Shown: one piece after another, positions 5,806 through 8,165 of the stretch
Layout: the number at the start of each line of letters is the position of its first letter
Position numbering within the stretch: position 1 is the stretch's first letter
Source of the DNA: Clostridiales bacterium
GTDB taxonomy: Bacteria; Bacillota; Clostridia; Lachnospirales; Lachnospiraceae
DNA: 8,165 bases
Direction of reading: 5' to 3'
NCBI GenBank assembly: GCA_012512995.1
Contig: JAAZDA010000235.1
Span: 1-8,165, forward strand
Translations under genes and position numbers: made by a program
Notes under the pieces: model-generated
What the model was told of the DNA's origin: nothing
Databases searched by the model: none
The model's input: the letters and a program-made list of their open reading frames with translations, nothing else

Positions 5806-7317
5806 TTATGTATATAAAGCTTCTTCTATAGCACTTGCTGATGACTGTGTGATCATGCCGATCTTTTTCAGGTGTCCCAAAATTTCAACTCTGTAAACTG
5901 TTCTTATTTCCTTATTTGGGAGCGAGATCTCGCACATGATATTGCCTGTGCCGCTGATGCCTTTCCTCTCAGCCTTAAGATAGCCTGCGGCCAGCAAGAA
6001 ACTATATACATAGGCAGGGTCTGATTCCAGCATCGGATATGAAACACCTGCATCGATCGCAGCTATCACTTTTTCGCCCTGCAGAAGACAATTCATGCGA
6101 TCCATTATCATGTCATCCGCATTCTTGAGAATCTCATCAAGTATTTCATTGCTGCCGGTAGAAACCCAGTAAGCACTTGGCAGACAGTTATTATCGACAT
6201 AGCTGATTACCGACCACGGGTTAAACACTTCCCGATCCCCAAACAGATATCCGTCATACCATTCCATCAGTTCTCCGGCCTTGGATTCATCACCATAATA
6301 GTGAAGCAGTTCCTCTGCCTCTGCTGTCGTGAAACCGAAATACTCCGAATAATCCGTATCCAGTACCGAATTGACCTTCAGGTTATTGAGTCCGCTGAAA
6401 ATACTCTCCTGTGCTATTCTCAGTATCCCCGTCATGAATCCGAATGACAGGTGTGGATTATCCTTGAATGCCCCTGAAAAGAACGGTCTCATAAACCCTA
6501 TTACCTTGTCATAATAATTATTGGAATAACCGGATTCTATCGGCGTATCATACTCGTCGATTATTATTACCGGAGCAACGCCATAAGCTTCATCAAGCAT
6601 GGCCGACAGGCTTGCAAGTGCTGTAGTCAGTTCCATATCTGAAGCTTTTGCTTCAACTATCCTCATAAAATACTGTTTCTCATACTCATGCAGAACATTA
6701 TGATCAAGTATCGCACTGTGGCGTGCATATTCATCCTGAAGTAAACTCGCTATCTTATCCCGCGCGTCTCCCCAATTGTCATATTTCACATCCTTGAACG
6801 TCAGAAATATTACCGAATACTTGCCCTGATACCCTCTATAGTATTCGCCACACTTCCATATCATTTTATCTCTGAAATACACGCTACTGTCTTCCTCTGT
6901 CTTCTCGAAGAAAACACGCAGCATGTCCATGTTAAGTGTTTTGCCAAATCTCCTGGGTCTTGTAAAAAGCGTAACAAACGGCTTTGCATCGAGTATATCC
7001 CGGATCAGCAGAGTTTTATCTACATAGTAATAATCTCTCTGTGCCTTTACATAATCTGATACACCGACAGGCAGCGGAAGAACACTGTCATATTTGGTTC
7101 CACCATCTCTGAATATCACGTTCACACCGGTTTCATGTCTGTATTTTCTGTACTTCCCAGACTTTACCCGTGAATCTCCTGGACGATCAGTATCGTCTGG
7201 AAGTAACCAGTTTCGCCCTTCTTTAGTGGCTCCGCTGATCTTCCCTTTACGACATAACTGCGTGACCCAGCGCTCCGTAACACCCCATTTGTCTGCTGCT
7301 TCCTGGCATTTCATCAT
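5806..7317 (-). CDS. HTH/AAA-ATPase-like fusion, truncated before the nuclease domain
   Basis: 503 residues from the ATG at 7317 (a second ATG follows directly; GGTGG lies just upstream; an in-frame TTG at 7332 is less likely). Residues 3-45 are an excisionase/MerR-like helix-turn-helix: QEAADKWGVTERWVTQLCRK with the wing KEGRNWLLP. A polar linker (46-78) leads to the AAA-ATPase-like domain (PF09820 type): LPVGVSDY, YYYVDKTLLIRDIL, the variant Walker A RPRRFGKT (120-127), and Walker B VIIIDE (250-255, followed by YDTPI). Family members usually continue into a PDDEXK_9 nuclease-like domain; here translation ends at AIEEALYT. The same frame stays open for 19 codons past the TAA (DAAKLERAF and on, to TGA at 5748-5746), matching how homologues continue as I recall them, before similarity ends. 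A nonsense mutation plus 3' loss is therefore likely. The ATPase part looks intact. Cellular role is unknown. Confidence 0.85.
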   Translation of the reverse strand: MMKCQEAADKWGVTERWVTQLCRKGKISGATKEGRNWLLPDDTDRPGDSRVKSGKYRKYRHETGVNVIFRDGGTKYDSVLPLPVGVSDYVKAQRDYYYVDKTLLIRDILDAKPFVTLFTRPRRFGKTLNMDMLRVFFEKTEEDSSVYFRDKMIWKCGEYYRGYQGKYSVIFLTFKDVKYDNWGDARDKIASLLQDEYARHSAILDHNVLHEYEKQYFMRIVEAKASDMELTTALASLSAMLDEAYGVAPVIIIDEYDTPIESGYSNNYYDKVIGFMRPFFSGAFKDNPHLSFGFMTGILRIAQESIFSGLNNLKVNSVLDTDYSEYFGFTTAEAEELLHYYGDESKAGELMEWYDGYLFGDREVFNPWSVISYVDNNCLPSAYWVSTGSNEILDEILKNADDMIMDRMNCLLQGEKVIAAIDAGVSYPMLESDPAYVYSFLLAAGYLKAERKGISGTGNIMCEISLPNKEIRTVYRVEILGHLKKIGMITQSSASAIEEALYT

Positions 7318-7373
7318 AGGATCACCACCCAAATCATAGTCGGCTCCAACGTAATCATGTCATTGTGATATTG

Positions 7374-7391
7374 TTCCGATTCAAATCGGAA
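7374..7391. promoter_or_regulatory. Perfect palindrome in the HTH-ATPase leader
   Basis: TTCCGATT-CA-AATCGGAA is a perfect 8+2+8 inverted repeat located downstream of the predicted -10 and 57 bp before the ATG at 7317. It could be an operator for the protein's own N-terminal helix-turn-helix or a leader hairpin. Confidence 0.5.
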
Positions 7392-7403
7392 TTATTCCGG
7401 TTT

Positions 7404-7418
7404 ATATAACAGTTATAT
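7404..7418. promoter_or_regulatory. Palindrome overlapping the HTH-ATPase start of transcription
   Basis: ATATAAC-A-GTTATAT is a perfect 7+1+7 inverted repeat. It overlaps the predicted -10 box (7422-7417) and start of transcription, an ideal place for repression. It shares no sequence with the palindrome at 7374-7391. Confidence 0.45.
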
Positions 7419-7444
7419 CATATTCTGATTGATATAAGGGTCAA
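7417..7444 (-). promoter_or_regulatory. Promoter of the HTH-ATPase unit
   Basis: On the minus strand TTGACC (7444-7439) and TATGAT (7422-7417) are separated by 16 bp, each one mismatch from consensus. The -35 box lies within the terminal inverted repeat of the adjacent hairpin-rich element, so that element seems to supply half the promoter. Confidence 0.5.
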
Positions 7445-7625
7445 AAGTACATTCTGCGTTTCTGCTTGCAGAAAAAGCAGAATGTACTTGGGACCCGTCC
7501 CACACTCGAAAGTAGCGATTTACGCAGTAAATCAGCGGATTTCGAGTGTGGGGAGAATTGCGTGAGTTTCCACCGGAAACGGAGCAATTCGTATATCATT
7601 AGATAAAAAGATACTTTTGACACCC
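7438..7625. mobile_element. Hairpin-rich MITE-like element with terminal inverted repeats
   Basis: The ends are GGGTCAAAAGTA (7438-7449) and TACTTTTGACACCC (7612-7625), inverted copies apart from an extra CA. Inside are three nested hairpins: AAGTACATTCTGC (7445-7457) with GCAGAATGTACTT (7477-7489), holding TTTCTGC/GCAGAAA; CCCACACTCGAAA (7499-7511) with TTTCGAGTGTGGG (7540-7552), holding GATTTAC/GTAAATC; and GAATTGC (7555-7561) with GCAATTC (7584-7590), holding GTTTCC/GGAAAC. GGGAC-CC-GTCCC (7490-7501) lies between the first two and competes with the second. No coding frame of note and no clear target-site duplication is seen. It lies in the ilvB leader, so a structured regulatory RNA is the alternative; T-box and known riboswitch cores are absent. 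Confidence 0.6.
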
Positions 7626-7685
7626 ACATCAACTGATTTGTTTTGAAATAATGATAAATAAACAATTGTAAAGGCGCAAAACTAT

Positions 7686-8165
7686 ATGAGCGATGAAGTT
7701 CGTATGAATGGAGCAGATGCAGCAATTAAATGTCTGGAGGCTGAAGGTGTAGAATATGTCTTCGGCTATCCAGGCGTTGCAATCTGCCCTTTTTATGACA
7801 GTATTCTGGAAAGTGATATTAAGACTATCCTGGTCAGGCAGGAACAGAACGCGGCACATGAAGCGAGCGGATACGCGCGCATTTCCGGCAGAACAGGTGT
7901 TGTTGCCGTCACGAGCGGTCCCGGCGCAGAGAACCTGATAACAGGTATTGCGACGGCTTTTGCGGACAGCATACCGATGGTATGCATAACAGGTCAGGTC
8001 GATTCTAACCAGATGGGGTCGGATGTTTTCCAGGAAGCGGATATTTCAGGAGCGGTGGAATCATTTGTCAAATACAGTTATATAGTACGTGACGCATCGG
8101 AAGTGGCTCAGATCTTCAAAGAAGCATTCTTTATTGCCGGCTCAGGCCGCAAGGGACCCGTACTC
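7686..8165 (+). CDS. ilvB: Acetolactate synthase large subunit, N-terminal part (cut by window end)
   Basis: 160 codons are present and the frame is open at the window edge. The enzyme condenses two pyruvates to 2-acetolactate (or pyruvate with 2-ketobutyrate), using thiamine diphosphate, Mg and FAD, the first common step of valine, leucine and isoleucine synthesis in the cytoplasm. Visible is the Pyr domain: VFGYPGVAICPFYD (25-38), the catalytic Glu53 in VRQEQNAAHEASGYAR, TSGPGAENLITGIATA (76-91), ADSIPMVCITGQV (93-105) and DVFQEADISG. Departures from the commonest enteric sequences (GYPGV for GYPGG, QEQ for HEQ) recur in clostridial enzymes as I recall. The start has AAAGG at 7670-7674, an 11-nt spacer; an in-frame ATG at 7704 is less likely. 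The small subunit and the rest of the pathway would lie outside the window. The leader contains the hairpin-rich element; a TTGACA at its right end (7617-7622) lacks a good -10 partner. Confidence 0.9.
   Translation, partial: MSDEVRMNGADAAIKCLEAEGVEYVFGYPGVAICPFYDSILESDIKTILVRQEQNAAHEASGYARISGRTGVVAVTSGPGAENLITGIATAFADSIPMVCITGQVDSNQMGSDVFQEADISGAVESFVKYSYIVRDASEVAQIFKEAFFIAGSGRKGPVL

Noticed and set aside
7094..7339. Plus-strand frame of 81 codons opposite the HTH-ATPase start
   Set aside because: It is a shadow of the helix-turn-helix coding region without a ribosome binding site.
7438..7625. Insertion sequence with its own transposase
   Set aside because: No coding frame of transposase type lies between the terminal repeats; it could only be a non-autonomous element.
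7441..7685. T-box leader controlling ilvB
   Set aside because: No AGGGTGGNACCGCG-like antiterminator sequence and no specifier-loop layout; the stems form nested palindromes instead.

Overview
The window looks like a chromosomal accessory stretch from an anaerobic Firmicute, most likely a clostridium of the Lachnospiraceae (Butyrivibrio-like) type. The basis is remembered family resemblance: an ECF-transporter S component beside a DUF4430 protein, a DUF4143 ATPase, an AAA-ATPase-like protein with an N-terminal excisionase-type helix-turn-helix, a small EF-hand/Gly-rich membrane protein, and a clostridial-type acetolactate synthase. Purine-rich GGAGG-type ribosome binding sites and AT-rich intergenic DNA agree. 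No database search was possible.

Layout. 1-250 holds two oppositely oriented copies of a complex palindromic repeat, the left one cut by the window edge; 251-444 is AT-rich leader DNA. 478-1507 (+) is a two-gene operon: an exported, membrane-anchored DUF4430 (transcobalamin-like) protein and an overlapping ECF S component, probably for corrinoid-type uptake. 1508-1825 is non-coding and carries an extended -10 promoter merged with nested AT-rich palindromes, followed by an apparently intact DUF4143-family ATPase (1826-3133, +). 3134-3381 contains stem-loops only. 3382-4674 (-) is a decayed B12-binding radical SAM gene: its start is not in frame, a one-base frameshift lies in the B12 domain, and an in-frame deletion has removed the CX3CX2C cluster motif. 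A divergent TetR-family regulator (4813-5442, +) is separated from it by a perfect 9+5+9 palindrome that looks like an operator.

5504-7317 (-) is a second possible transcription unit: a helix-turn-helix/AAA-ATPase-like fusion that stops before the nuclease domain usual in its family, then a 72-residue protein with an EF-hand-type loop, acidic run, Gly/Asn linker, CxxC and C-terminal membrane helix. Two perfect palindromes sit at its promoter. Between this unit and the last gene lies a roughly 188-bp hairpin-rich element with terminal inverted repeats (7438-7625), MITE-like, whose left end appears to supply the -35 box of the ATPase gene. The window ends within ilvB (7686 onward, +), the acetolactate synthase large subunit of branched-chain amino acid synthesis.

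How the parts relate: the DUF4430/ECF pair (probable corrinoid uptake) and the dead B12-binding radical SAM gene may share a cobalamin theme, but they are separated by the ATPase, so the link is weak. The region between the uptake operon and ilvB reads as a turnover zone, with two ATPases of the kind that often accompany nuclease folds, a broken enzyme, a truncated ATPase and several palindromic repeats. The least explained items are the 7438-7625 element, the window-start repeat pair, and the small EF-hand/CxxC protein paired with the HTH-ATPase.
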